DNA of 64,000 nt from Halomonas cerina (GTDB lineage: Bacteria; Pseudomonadota; Gammaproteobacteria; Pseudomonadales; Halomonadaceae). Numbering within the stretch: position 1 is the stretch's first letter; each line of letters opens with the position of its first letter. Positions 1 to 9,296 of this stretch are shown here, piece by piece. The stretch spans positions 184,121-248,120 of the forward strand of contig NZ_JACHXP010000005.1 of assembly GCF_014192215.1 (NCBI RefSeq), read 5' to 3'. The position numbers and the translations under genes are program-made. Below the pieces are notes generated by a model. That model was not told where the DNA came from, did not search any database, and saw nothing but the letters and a program-made list of their open reading frames with translations.

Positions 1-143
1 ACAGCTACGGCTCGGGGCCGGGGCATGTCTTCAACCTCGGCCACGGCATCAGCCAATTCACCGACCCGGGTCGCGTCACGGCCTTCATGGACGCCTTGCA
101 CGAGCTGAGTCCGGCCTATCACCGCCGCATCGTCCATGGCTGA
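1..143 (+). CDS. hemE: Uroporphyrinogen decarboxylase, C-terminal end (partial)
   Basis: Only the last 46 residues are present; the reading frame begins at base 3 and the gene starts left of the window. The peptide opens [16 protein letters not shown], which matches the conserved C-terminal block of HemE, the cytosolic enzyme that decarboxylates the four acetate side chains of uroporphyrinogen III to give coproporphyrinogen III in haem synthesis. It ends in TGA at 141-143. The next gene starts inside it (ATG at 136), so the two are probably translationally coupled. hemC, hemD, hemX and hemY lie 56 kb away, so haem genes are split between two loci. Confidence 0.9.
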   Translation, partial: SYGSGPGHVFNLGHGISQFTDPGRVTAFMDALHELSPAYHRRIVHG

Positions 144-549
144 GGGGCTGCGGCGGCTAGTCTCGGGGGAGGAGCGACGCTGGCGCCGCCTCTGGGCGGG
201 ACTGGCGGTGTTGGCCGTGCTGGTCGTCGTTTGGGGTAGCCTCACGCCCGCCAGCGGGCTGCCCGAGTCGCTGCCTTGGGACAAGGCCAGCCACTTCCTC
301 GGCTATGCCGGGGTCGCCGGCCTGATGGGACTCGCCGGGGTGCGATTGCCGCTGGCCTGCGGTGGCACCTTCCTGCTCGGGGTGGGGGTCGAGCTGGCCC
401 AGATCCCGGTACCGGGGCGCCTTGGCGGCGATGTCGCCGATATCCTGGCCAATGGTCTGGGGGCGGTAGCGGCGGCCCTGGCGCTGCAGGGCCTGCGCCT
501 GGGCCTGCAGCGGCCTTCGGGAACCAAGCGGCATGGTGGGACCGGTTGA
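136..549 (+). CDS. VanZ-like family membrane protein
   Basis: 137 residues. After a basic N-terminus (residues 1-18) there are about four hydrophobic segments, near 19-38, 52-70, 75-90 and 100-118. The stretch [15 protein letters not shown] resembles the D-K-x-x-H-x-x-x-Y/F signature of VanZ-like proteins, a membrane family named after a teicoplanin-resistance gene whose general role is unknown. The start codon overlaps the hemE stop by 8 nt, implying cotranscription. The C-terminus after about residue 120 is polar and basic. The family call rests on the signature and topology; no specific function follows. Confidence 0.6.
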   Translation: MAEGLRRLVSGEERRWRRLWAGLAVLAVLVVVWGSLTPASGLPESLPWDKASHFLGYAGVAGLMGLAGVRLPLACGGTFLLGVGVELAQIPVPGRLGGDVADILANGLGAVAAALALQGLRLGLQRPSGTKRHGGTG

Positions 550-630
550 CCTGTGCCATGCCGCTTGCCAATGTTGAATCAGGCAGGTGATTTCTCCGGC
601 CTTGCCATTCACCAGCATCGAGGAGCGGCT

Positions 631-1059
631 ATGACAACTTACATCGTGGTGGCTGATGCAGCTCGGGCGCGCCTGTTCACGCGCGATGGCCTCAAGGTCA
701 ACGAGCGGGAGAGCCTCGTCCACGCCGAGGGGCGCATGCACGAGGGGGATCTGGTCACCGACCGGGGCGGTGATATCCACGAGTCGACCGCGACCACGGC
801 GCGCAGCGCCGGGGGGGAGAACGTCGCGACGCAGCACCACGAGGAAATCTTCGCTCGGGAAGTGGCCGAGCGCCTCTACCGGGCACGGGTCGGCAATACC
901 ATGGAGAAGCTGATTTTGGTGGCCCCGCCGCGCTTCCTCGGCCAGCTGCGAGACAAGCTCGATGGTCCCACCGGCAAGCTGGTCATCCATACCCTGGCCA
1001 AGGACCTTACCAAGGCCTCGTTGGACGACATTCGCGAGGCGGTCAGCGATATGCGCTAG
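631..1059 (+). CDS. Host-attachment-protein family (baeRF-like) protein
   Basis: 142 residues from ATG 631, chosen because AGGAG (621-625) sits 5 nt upstream and the protein then begins MTTYIVVADAARARLF, the typical opening of the family. Upstream in-frame codons lack a ribosome site. Family members are annotated 'protein required for attachment to host cells' and have an RNase E/eRF1-like fold, suggesting nucleic-acid or ribosome-related work rather than adhesion. No signal peptide or membrane segment is visible, so it should be cytosolic. The middle (about residues 40-75) is rich in E, H, T and G. It appears to be a single-gene unit ending at the hairpin at 1083-1117. Confidence 0.65.
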   Translation: MTTYIVVADAARARLFTRDGLKVNERESLVHAEGRMHEGDLVTDRGGDIHESTATTARSAGGENVATQHHEEIFAREVAERLYRARVGNTMEKLILVAPPRFLGQLRDKLDGPTGKLVIHTLAKDLTKASLDDIREAVSDMR

Positions 1060-1082
1060 ACGTGGCACCTGCCAGTGACATG

Positions 1083-1117
1083 CCACGGCCCGGCAGGCGC
1101 AGCCTGCCGGGCCGTGG
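1083..1117. terminator. Strong hairpin between convergent genes
   Basis: Perfect 16-bp stem (1083-1098 with 1102-1117) and a 3-nt loop, GC-rich, between the plus-strand attachment-family gene and the minus-strand finR. There is no T tract on either side, so it is either a bidirectional structural terminator or an RNA 3'-end stabiliser. Confidence 0.55.
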
Positions 1118-1134
1118 TGGTATCGGGCGGTATC

Positions 1135-2061
1135 TCAGGTCACCGGTGGCAGGTCGATCTGGTCACTGCGGCGGATTCCCTCGGTCATCTGCCGGCATAG
1201 CCGCAGGAACTCGCGCATGCCGGTGGCCAGGTACTTGTGGCGATGCCAGATAAAGGTGAACTGGCGACTCAGGTCGAGCTCCGGCGTGGGCAGCGGGACC
1301 AGGCTGCCGCGCCGGAAGGCGTCGCGCAGGGCCAGCTTCGATACGCAGCCGATCCCCAGCCCTGACTCCACGGCCCGCTTGATGCCCTCGGTATGCTCGA
1401 GCTCCAGCAGGATGTTGAAACGCCCGCGACGGTGCCGGGCCGCCTGCTCGAGGGTCAGGCGGGTGCCGGAGCCCTGCTCGCGCATGATCCAGTCCTCCCG
1501 CAGCAGGCGATCCAGTTCCACAGAGCCCTGGCCGGCCAGCGGATGGCGAGGCGCACAGAACACCACTAGCTCGTCCTCCACCCAGGGTTGGGTGATTACG
1601 TCCTCTTCCTCGCACTGCCCCTCGATCAGCCCCAGGTCGAGCTCATGCTGGCGGACATTGTCGATGATGGTGCGGGTATTGCGCACCGAGAGCCGCACTC
1701 GGCTGCCGGGGTGGCGCTGCATAAAGTCGCAGATCAGCAGGGTCGCCAGGTAATTACCGATGGTCAGGGTGGCGCCCACGTCCAGCGTGCCGATGCCCTG
1801 CTGGCCGCGCAGCAGTTCCTCGACCTCTTCGGCCCGGTCGAGCAGGGCCACCGCCTTGGGCAGCAGCTGGAAGCCCAGGGCATTGAGCTTGAGCCGCTTG
1901 CCGATGCGGTCCAGCAATCGGCAGTCGAACTGGCGCTCCAGCTCGGCCAGGGCCGTGCTGGTCGCCGACTGCGAGAGCGCCAAGGCACGTGCCGCCCGCG
2001 ACACGCTCTCATGCTGGGCCACGGCCACGAAGACCTCGAGCTGGCGAAGGGTATAGCGCAT
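1135..2061 (-). CDS. finR: LysR-type transcriptional regulator, FinR-like
   Basis: 308 residues. The N-terminus (about 1-60: MRYTLRQLEVFVAVA..., SRAARALALSQSATSTALAELE) is a LysR winged helix-turn-helix; residues about 90-300 are the two-lobed effector domain. It is divergent from the ferredoxin-NADP+ reductase gene fpr. In Pseudomonas this exact arrangement belongs to FinR, which activates fpr under superoxide stress and iron limitation. The name is inferred from family plus position. The 147-bp intergenic region contains a 9-bp inverted repeat, the best candidate operator. ATG at 2061 fits the usual start of the helix-turn-helix. Confidence 0.75.
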   Translation of the reverse strand: MRYTLRQLEVFVAVAQHESVSRAARALALSQSATSTALAELERQFDCRLLDRIGKRLKLNALGFQLLPKAVALLDRAEEVEELLRGQQGIGTLDVGATLTIGNYLATLLICDFMQRHPGSRVRLSVRNTRTIIDNVRQHELDLGLIEGQCEEEDVITQPWVEDELVVFCAPRHPLAGQGSVELDRLLREDWIMREQGSGTRLTLEQAARHRRGRFNILLELEHTEGIKRAVESGLGIGCVSKLALRDAFRRGSLVPLPTPELDLSRQFTFIWHRHKYLATGMREFLRLCRQMTEGIRRSDQIDLPPVT

Positions 2062-2102
2062 GGTCGTATCTCGCCCGATGACTTATATCAATAGTATAGA
2101 TA

Positions 2103-2138
2103 TGTGTTATCCACACAATCCATTTAACAGATAACACA
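2103..2138. promoter_or_regulatory. Inverted repeat in the finR-fpr divergent promoter
   Basis: TGTGTTATC (2103-2111) is exactly repeated in inverted form as GATAACACA (2130-2138), an 18-bp spacer apart, inside an AT-rich stretch unlike the GC-rich surroundings. It lies 65-100 bp upstream of the fpr start. Position and symmetry suit LysR-type binding; that FinR binds here is inference. Confidence 0.5.
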
Positions 2139-2208
2139 CCGGCTCTTAGAATTGCACTCAAAGATTGATGGCCTGGTCTATTCGTTTCTGGAATATAAAG
2201 GAGTCGGT

Positions 2209-2985
2209 ATGAGCAAGTTTGCGCTTGAAGACGTTCTCAGCGTGCATCACTGGAACGACACCCTGTTCAGTTTTCGTACCACCCGGGAGCGCAGCCTGCG
2301 CTTCAAGAACGGCCAGTTCGTGATGATCGGCCTCGAGGTGAACGGTAAACCACTGATGCGCGCCTACTCCATCGCCAGCCCGAACTATGAGGATCACCTG
2401 GAGTTCTTCAGTATCAAGGTCCCCGACGGCCCGCTGACCTCGCGTCTGCAGCACCTCAAGGTCGGTGACCAGATCATGGTCAGCCGCAAGCCCACCGGCA
2501 CCCTGGTCTGCGACGACCTGCTGCCGGGCCGCAACCTCTACCTGCTCTCCACCGGCACGGGGTTGGCGCCCTTCATGAGCCTGATCCAGGATCCCGAGGC
2601 CTACGAGCGCTTCGAGAAGATCGTGCTGGTGCACGGTGTGCGCAATGTCAGTGAACTGGCCTATACCGACTTCATTCAGAAGGACCTGCCGGCCCATGAG
2701 TATCTGGGCGAGGAGATCAGCGAGAAACTGGTCTACTACCCCACCGTGACCCGGGAAGAGTTCCACACCATGGGACGGCTGACCGACCACATCCGCAGCG
2801 GCAAGCTGGCCGAGGACACCGGCCTGCCGGCGATCGACCCCAAGCAGGACCGCGCCATGATCTGCGGCAGCCCGGCGATGCTCGACGACACCAGCGACCT
2901 GCTCGACGAGCTTGGCTTCAATATCTCGCCGCGAATGGGCGAGCCTGGCGACTACGTCATCGAGCGCGCCTTCGTCGAGAAATAA
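2209..2985 (+). CDS. fpr: Ferredoxin--NADP+ reductase
   Basis: 258 residues from ATG 2209, preceded by AAGGAG at 2198-2203. The in-frame TTG at 2152 would add 19 residues with no family resemblance. The FAD-binding motif RAYSIASPN is at residues 51-59, the NADP-binding loop STGTGLAPF near 110-120, and ICGSPAML near 220; the C-terminus ends AFVEK, as in bacterial Fpr of the Pseudomonas/Azotobacter type. The enzyme moves electrons between NADPH and ferredoxin or flavodoxin in the cytosol and takes part in oxidative-stress and iron-sulfur metabolism. It is divergent from finR and followed by a clear terminator. Confidence 0.92.
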   Translation: MSKFALEDVLSVHHWNDTLFSFRTTRERSLRFKNGQFVMIGLEVNGKPLMRAYSIASPNYEDHLEFFSIKVPDGPLTSRLQHLKVGDQIMVSRKPTGTLVCDDLLPGRNLYLLSTGTGLAPFMSLIQDPEAYERFEKIVLVHGVRNVSELAYTDFIQKDLPAHEYLGEEISEKLVYYPTVTREEFHTMGRLTDHIRSGKLAEDTGLPAIDPKQDRAMICGSPAMLDDTSDLLDELGFNISPRMGEPGDYVIERAFVEK

Positions 2986-3044
2986 GCAGCGCCCAGCCAC
3001 CAAGCTGTCCGGTGACGGACGGTAGGTAGCGAGGCAGAAACGCG

Positions 3045-3078
3045 AAACCCCACCGGGCTAACCTCTGGTGGGGTTTTT
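3045..3078 (+). terminator. Rho-independent terminator of fpr
   Basis: Stem AAACCCCACC (3045-3054) pairs with GGTGGGGTTT (3067-3076) over a 12-nt loop, and the T run continues to 3078. It lies 60 nt after the fpr stop. Confidence 0.85.
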
Positions 3079-3113
3079 GCGTTGACATCGGAAATGGCGA
3101 TAACAGCATCCTG

Positions 3114-3168
3114 CGGCGCTCGGCGCTCGGCGCTCGGCGCTCGGCGCTCGGCGCTCGGCGCTCGGCGC

Positions 3169-3169
<1 letters not shown>
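3114..3169. repeat. Heptanucleotide tandem array, 8 x CGGCGCT
   Basis: Eight exact head-to-tail copies of the 7-mer CGGCGCT (AGCGCCG on the other strand), 56 bp with no mismatch. It lies between the convergent genes fpr and glnK, and its last base is the last base of the TAA stop of the minus-strand PII gene. Two further sites in the window have the same architecture with different 7-mers. Confidence 0.97.
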
Positions 3170-4991
<1,822 letters not shown>

Positions 4992-5032
4992 GGGAGTCTC
5001 TCCGTGTCGGTGATAAGGAGTGTCCGGTCGCC

Positions 5033-5641
<609 letters not shown>

Positions 5642-5662
5642 TCACAATCCAGGAGAGACAGC

Positions 5663-6019
5663 ATGGTGAGTCATGACCGCATCAGCCGACTGGCCCAGCA
5701 GATCGGCGAGCGGCTCCAGGGGGCCTCCCAGGCGCCCGAGGAGGTGCAGAAGGGGATCCAGCAGGTGGTGCGCGGGGCCTTCGACCGGCTCGAGCTGGTC
5801 TCGCGGGAGGACTTCGACATCCTGATGGATGTGCTGCAGCGCACCCGGGCTCGGGTCGAGGCGCTCGAGCAGCAGGTTGCCGCCCTGGAGGCCACCCTGG
5901 AGGCCCAGGCCACCCCGTCCCCCCATGCCACCGATCCGACCGCTGAGCCGGCGACCGGTCCGAAGGGCGATGATGCCGCCCCCGAGGAGGACGCTGGCGG
6001 GGGCGAGCCCGGCCGCTGA
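5663..6019 (+). CDS. ubiK: Ubiquinone biosynthesis accessory factor UbiK (BMFP/YqiC family)
   Basis: 118 residues. The core MVSHDRISRLAQQIGERLQ, then EEVQKGIQQVVRGAFDRLELVSREDFDI and a coiled coil (about 57-76, RARVEALEQQVAALEATL), are the hallmarks of the YqiC/BMFP family. UbiK works with UbiJ in aerobic ubiquinone synthesis and associates with membranes. The C-terminal third is a disordered tail rich in A, P, E, D and G, longer than in most homologues. An AGGAGA ribosome site precedes the ATG. The position between glnK-amtB and comM matches Pseudomonas. Confidence 0.85.
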   Translation: MVSHDRISRLAQQIGERLQGASQAPEEVQKGIQQVVRGAFDRLELVSREDFDILMDVLQRTRARVEALEQQVAALEATLEAQATPSPHATDPTAEPATGPKGDDAAPEEDAGGGEPGR

Positions 6020-6084
6020 GCCTTCGGGCGCGCCTCGCGACCCTGGGCTAGCCTGAAGTTGAACCCGTCTGCGAGGGATCGCCG

Positions 6085-7587
6085 ATGACGCTGGCCATCA
6101 TCCATACCCGGGCTGCCCTTGGCCTCGAGGCGCCCGAGGTACTGGTGGAAGTGCACCTGTCCAATGGCCTGCCCGGCATGACGCTGGTCGGGCTTCCCGA
6201 GGCCGCCGTTAAGGAGAGTCGCGAGCGGGTGCGCAGCGCCCTGGTCAATGCCGGCTTCGACTTTCCCCTGCGTCGCATCACCCTCAATCTGGCCCCCGCC
6301 GACCTGCCCAAGGAGGGCGGTCGCTTCGACCTGCCCATCGCCCTGGGCCTGCTGGTGGCCTCGGGCCAGTTACCGCCGGAGGCGCTGGCCGGGACCGAGT
6401 GCGTCGGCGAGCTGGCCCTAGACGGTGCCCTGCGCCCGGTGTCCGGCGTGCTGCCCCTGGCCATGGCCACGCGGCGGGCCGGACGACGCCTGATCGTGCC
6501 TCGAGCCAACGCCGAGGAGGCGGCGCTGGCCGGCGAGCTGGTGGTGCTGCCCGCCGACCACCTGCTGGAGGTGGTGGCCCACCTGCTGGGCCGGACGCCG
6601 ATCACGTCGTACCGTCTCGAACGGTCGGCTAGGACGCGGGTCGCGGGTCCCGACCTGTCGGAGGTGCGTGGTCAGCACCAGGCACGCCGCGCCCTGGAAG
6701 TGGCGGCTGCCGGGGGCCACAACCTGCTGTTCGCCGGCCCGCCGGGGACCGGCAAGACCATGCTGGCCAGCCGCCTGCCGGGGATCCTGCCGCCGCTCTC
6801 CGAAGACGAAGCCCTGGAGGTGGCGGCGGTCCGCTCGGTCAGCGGCCTGCCCCTGCGTGACCACTGGGGCCGGCGGCCCTTCCGGGCCCCGCACCATACC
6901 GCCAGCGCCGTGGCCCTGGTGGGCGGGGGCTCTCGACCGCGGCCCGGCGAGATCTCGCTGGCCCACCATGGGGTGCTGTTCCTGGACGAGTTGCCCGAAT
7001 TTCCCCGCCAGGTGCTGGAGGTGATGCGCGAGCCCATGGAGTCGGGGCGGATCCATATCGCCCGGGCCCGCCACGAGCGTCGCTTTCCGGCCCGCTTCCA
7101 GCTGGTGGCCGCCATGAACCCCTGTCCCTGCGGCCATCTGGGCGACCCGCGTCAGGCTTGCCGCTGCACCGCCGCCCAGATCCAGCGCTACCAGGCGCGC
7201 CTCTCCGGCCCGCTGCTCGATCGCATCGACCTGCAGGTAGAAGTGCCGGCCCTGCCACCGGAACAGCTGACGGCGAGTGACCAGGGAGAACCCTCTGCCC
7301 GCGTTCTCGAGCGGGTGCTGGCGGCACGGGTCCGCCAGCAGGCGCGCGGCACCCTCAACACTCTGCTGGCCGGCCGGGCGCTGGACGAGGCCTGTGCCCT
7401 GCACGCGGCGGACCGGGCCTGGCTGGCCGGGGTACTGGAGCGCCTGAAGCTCTCTGCGCGGGCCTACCACCGGGTGCTGCGAGTGGCCCTGACCCTCGCC
7501 GACCTGGCCGGCGAGACGCATCCCGGGCGGGACCAGCTGATGGAGGCCATCGGCTATCGTCAGCTCGATCGCCTGCTGCGGGCCTAG
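6085..7587 (+). CDS. comM: Mg-chelatase-like AAA+ helicase ComM (YifB family)
   Basis: 500 residues, full family length. The N-terminal Lon-like fold domain (about 20-140) is followed by the AAA+ core, with Walker A GPPGTGKT at 218-225 and Walker B FLDE at 299-302, a cysteine cluster CPCGHLGDPRQACRC near 346-360, and the Mg-chelatase C-terminal domain. ComM is a hexameric branch-migration helicase that extends heteroduplex during natural transformation. Its last codons overlap the stop of the convergent lipoprotein gene by 4 nt. Confidence 0.92.
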   Translation: MTLAIIHTRAALGLEAPEVLVEVHLSNGLPGMTLVGLPEAAVKESRERVRSALVNAGFDFPLRRITLNLAPADLPKEGGRFDLPIALGLLVASGQLPPEALAGTECVGELALDGALRPVSGVLPLAMATRRAGRRLIVPRANAEEAALAGELVVLPADHLLEVVAHLLGRTPITSYRLERSARTRVAGPDLSEVRGQHQARRALEVAAAGGHNLLFAGPPGTGKTMLASRLPGILPPLSEDEALEVAAVRSVSGLPLRDHWGRRPFRAPHHTASAVALVGGGSRPRPGEISLAHHGVLFLDELPEFPRQVLEVMREPMESGRIHIARARHERRFPARFQLVAAMNPCPCGHLGDPRQACRCTAAQIQRYQARLSGPLLDRIDLQVEVPALPPEQLTASDQGEPSARVLERVLAARVRQQARGTLNTLLAGRALDEACALHAADRAWLAGVLERLKLSARAYHRVLRVALTLADLAGETHPGRDQLMEAIGYRQLDRLLRA

Positions 7588-8072
7588 AGGGCGCTGGCGT
7601 CGAGTGCCCCGGCCAGCTCCGTCGACCATAGGGGCCGGTCGCCGCCGGGACGGCGCAGGCTGAGCTGGAGCCGATAAGGCAGCAGGGTACGGTCGGAGAG
7701 GGTCAGCCGGGGCCCATCGGCCACCAGGCGGCTGTCCAGGCGCCACTGATTCTCGCCGCCGCCCTGCGCCAGCGAGGGGCCCCAATCGAGCACCTGGGGG
7801 CCCGGCTCCAGTCCCAGCAGCGCACGGGTCAGGCTCTCCAGCAGTCTTTCGGGCGCCAGCGAAAAGGTAGTGTCGACCTCCGGCATGGCCAGCAGCAGGA
7901 CCTGATCGATGGGCGGCTGCGGCAGGGGCGGCGCCTCGGCCACTCGTTCGGCGGCCCGTTCTCCCAGGCCGAACAGGGCCTGGCGTACCGTGATCGGTCC
8001 CGCGTCCTGAAGTTCGGCACAGCCGGCCAGCAGCAGGACCGCGGCGAGCAACGAGCGCAGGCGTCGGCTCAT
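7584..8072 (-). CDS. Putative lipoprotein of unknown function
   Basis: 162 residues. A basic start (MSRRLR), a hydrophobic stretch and the lipobox LLAGC at 14-18 predict a lipoprotein with Cys18 lipidated. The residue after Cys is Ala, not Asp, so outer-membrane sorting is likely. I do not recognise the remainder: an Ala/Pro-rich linker to about residue 50, then a compact domain with a regular strand pattern (ENQWRLDSRLVADGPRLTLSDRTL). The start overlaps the stop of the upstream hydrolase gene (TGA/ATG sharing 2 nt), so the two are probably made together. Confidence 0.7.
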   Translation of the reverse strand: MSRRLRSLLAAVLLLAGCAELQDAGPITVRQALFGLGERAAERVAEAPPLPQPPIDQVLLLAMPEVDTTFSLAPERLLESLTRALLGLEPGPQVLDWGPSLAQGGGENQWRLDSRLVADGPRLTLSDRTLLPYRLQLSLRRPGGDRPLWSTELAGALDASAL

Positions 8073-9061
8073 GGCGATGGCCGGCCGTGTGGGGCGGTCA
8101 CGATCTCGTCATGGGCCGGCTCTAGGTCGGCGACGAAACGGTCGAGGACCTGGAAGAGGGCGCGGCGGATCGGCTCCGCCTCGTTGACCAGGTGGTGGCG
8201 CGCCTCCGGGTGCCGATGCACCTCGGCGTTGGGAAACTTGCCGGCCAGTACCTCGAGGTTCCACTCCCAGTCCACGGTCAGGTCCTGTTCGCCCTGCAGG
8301 ATCAGGGTCGGTACCCGGCAAGGGGGCAGCGCCAGCAGCCGGGGAATCCAGCGTCGCATGGCGGTGACCCAGTCCATGGCCAGGCGGTCGGCCTGCAGGG
8401 GATCGTGATCGCGTAGGAAGGTGGCGAATTCGCTGTCGGTGGAGTTGGCGCGGAACTTGCGCGGGATCGACTCCACGAACGGCCCTACCAGGCGATGCAG
8501 CCAGCTCGACTGGGACCAGCCGAAGGGGCGTACCAGCGGCGCCAGCAGGGCAAGACCCGCCCAGTGCTCGGCGTCGCCGCGCGCCAGGGCGTCGGTGGCC
8601 AGGATCGCCGCCCCGGTGCTCTGGCCGACCCCCAGCCAGGGGCGGGGCGCGAGGCCCTCCAGCGTCAGATGTTGCTGCAGACCATGCAGGCAGCTGCCAT
8701 AGTCATCGAAGTCCTCGATGGTGGCGCGAGGGCCACTGGAGAGCCCGTGCCCGGGCAGATCCCAGAGCACGACCCGCCAGCCACGAAGCAGCAGGCACTC
8801 GAGCAGGTGGCGGTAGAGCCCTAGGTGGTCGAAGTAGCCATGCACCACGAAGGCCGTGCCGATGGGCGACGGCGGACTCCAGACCTGGGTCCAGAGGCGA
8901 AAGCCGCTGGCATTCACATAGCCGACGTAGAGGCCCACTTCGTCGACCAGCAGGGGCGCCAGGCCATAGTGGCCCAGGTAGCGCCCCAAGGAGACGCCAT
9001 CGGTGGCCACGTCGATAGGGCTCACGGGCCCCAAGGCCCGAAGATGGCTGAAGTCGGTCAT
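8069..9061 (-). CDS. Alpha/beta-hydrolase (lysophospholipase-like)
   Basis: 330 residues with a serine-hydrolase plan: oxyanion-hole segment VVHGYFDH (72-79), LPGHGLSSG (102-110), nucleophile elbow GQSTG with Ser148, acid in QGEQDLTVD near 268, and histidine in ARHHLVNE near 298. The layout is closest to monoglyceride lipase/lysophospholipase-type hydrolases. There is no signal peptide, so it is likely cytosolic. It is translationally coupled to the downstream lipoprotein gene. The substrate cannot be read from sequence. Confidence 0.75.
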   Translation of the reverse strand: MTDFSHLRALGPVSPIDVATDGVSLGRYLGHYGLAPLLVDEVGLYVGYVNASGFRLWTQVWSPPSPIGTAFVVHGYFDHLGLYRHLLECLLLRGWRVVLWDLPGHGLSSGPRATIEDFDDYGSCLHGLQQHLTLEGLAPRPWLGVGQSTGAAILATDALARGDAEHWAGLALLAPLVRPFGWSQSSWLHRLVGPFVESIPRKFRANSTDSEFATFLRDHDPLQADRLAMDWVTAMRRWIPRLLALPPCRVPTLILQGEQDLTVDWEWNLEVLAGKFPNAEVHRHPEARHHLVNEAEPIRRALFQVLDRFVADLEPAHDEIVTAPHGRPSP

Positions 9062-9193
9062 CGAATCCTCCGCAATGCCCGCTCATGCTAGCCTCATGCC
9101 CGGCTCCGGGCCACCGGTGATGGTCGCGCAGGAGGCTTCGGGCCTCATTATTTGGTCTAGGCCCGGCATCTGGTGCGAGGCGTCGGGTTTACA

Positions 9194-9212
9194 TGTGGAA
9201 TTATTTTCCACA
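9194..9212. promoter_or_regulatory. IclR-box-like palindrome upstream of glcB
   Basis: TGTGGAA-N5-TTCCACA is a perfect palindrome in a short AT-rich patch about 85 bp upstream of the malate synthase start. The inner 15 bp TGGAATTATTTTCCA agree with the E. coli IclR consensus TGGAAATNATTTCCA at 12 of 14 defined positions. Control of malate synthase G by an IclR-family protein is inference; no such regulator gene is in the window. Confidence 0.5.
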
Positions 9213-9296
9213 AAATTGGACGGTGCAGTCACCATTCCCTGTCCGGCCGGTCGGTGCCAGGGGGCGCCGAGCAGCCATGCCTGAGGAGAACGACCC

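Noticed and set aside
157..1086. Long minus-strand reading frame opposite the VanZ and attachment-family genes
   Set aside because: It is a high-GC shadow frame with Arg/His/Gln-rich composition and no ribosome site or domain. The same applies to other long antisense frames, such as 26605-27222 and 61305-62930.
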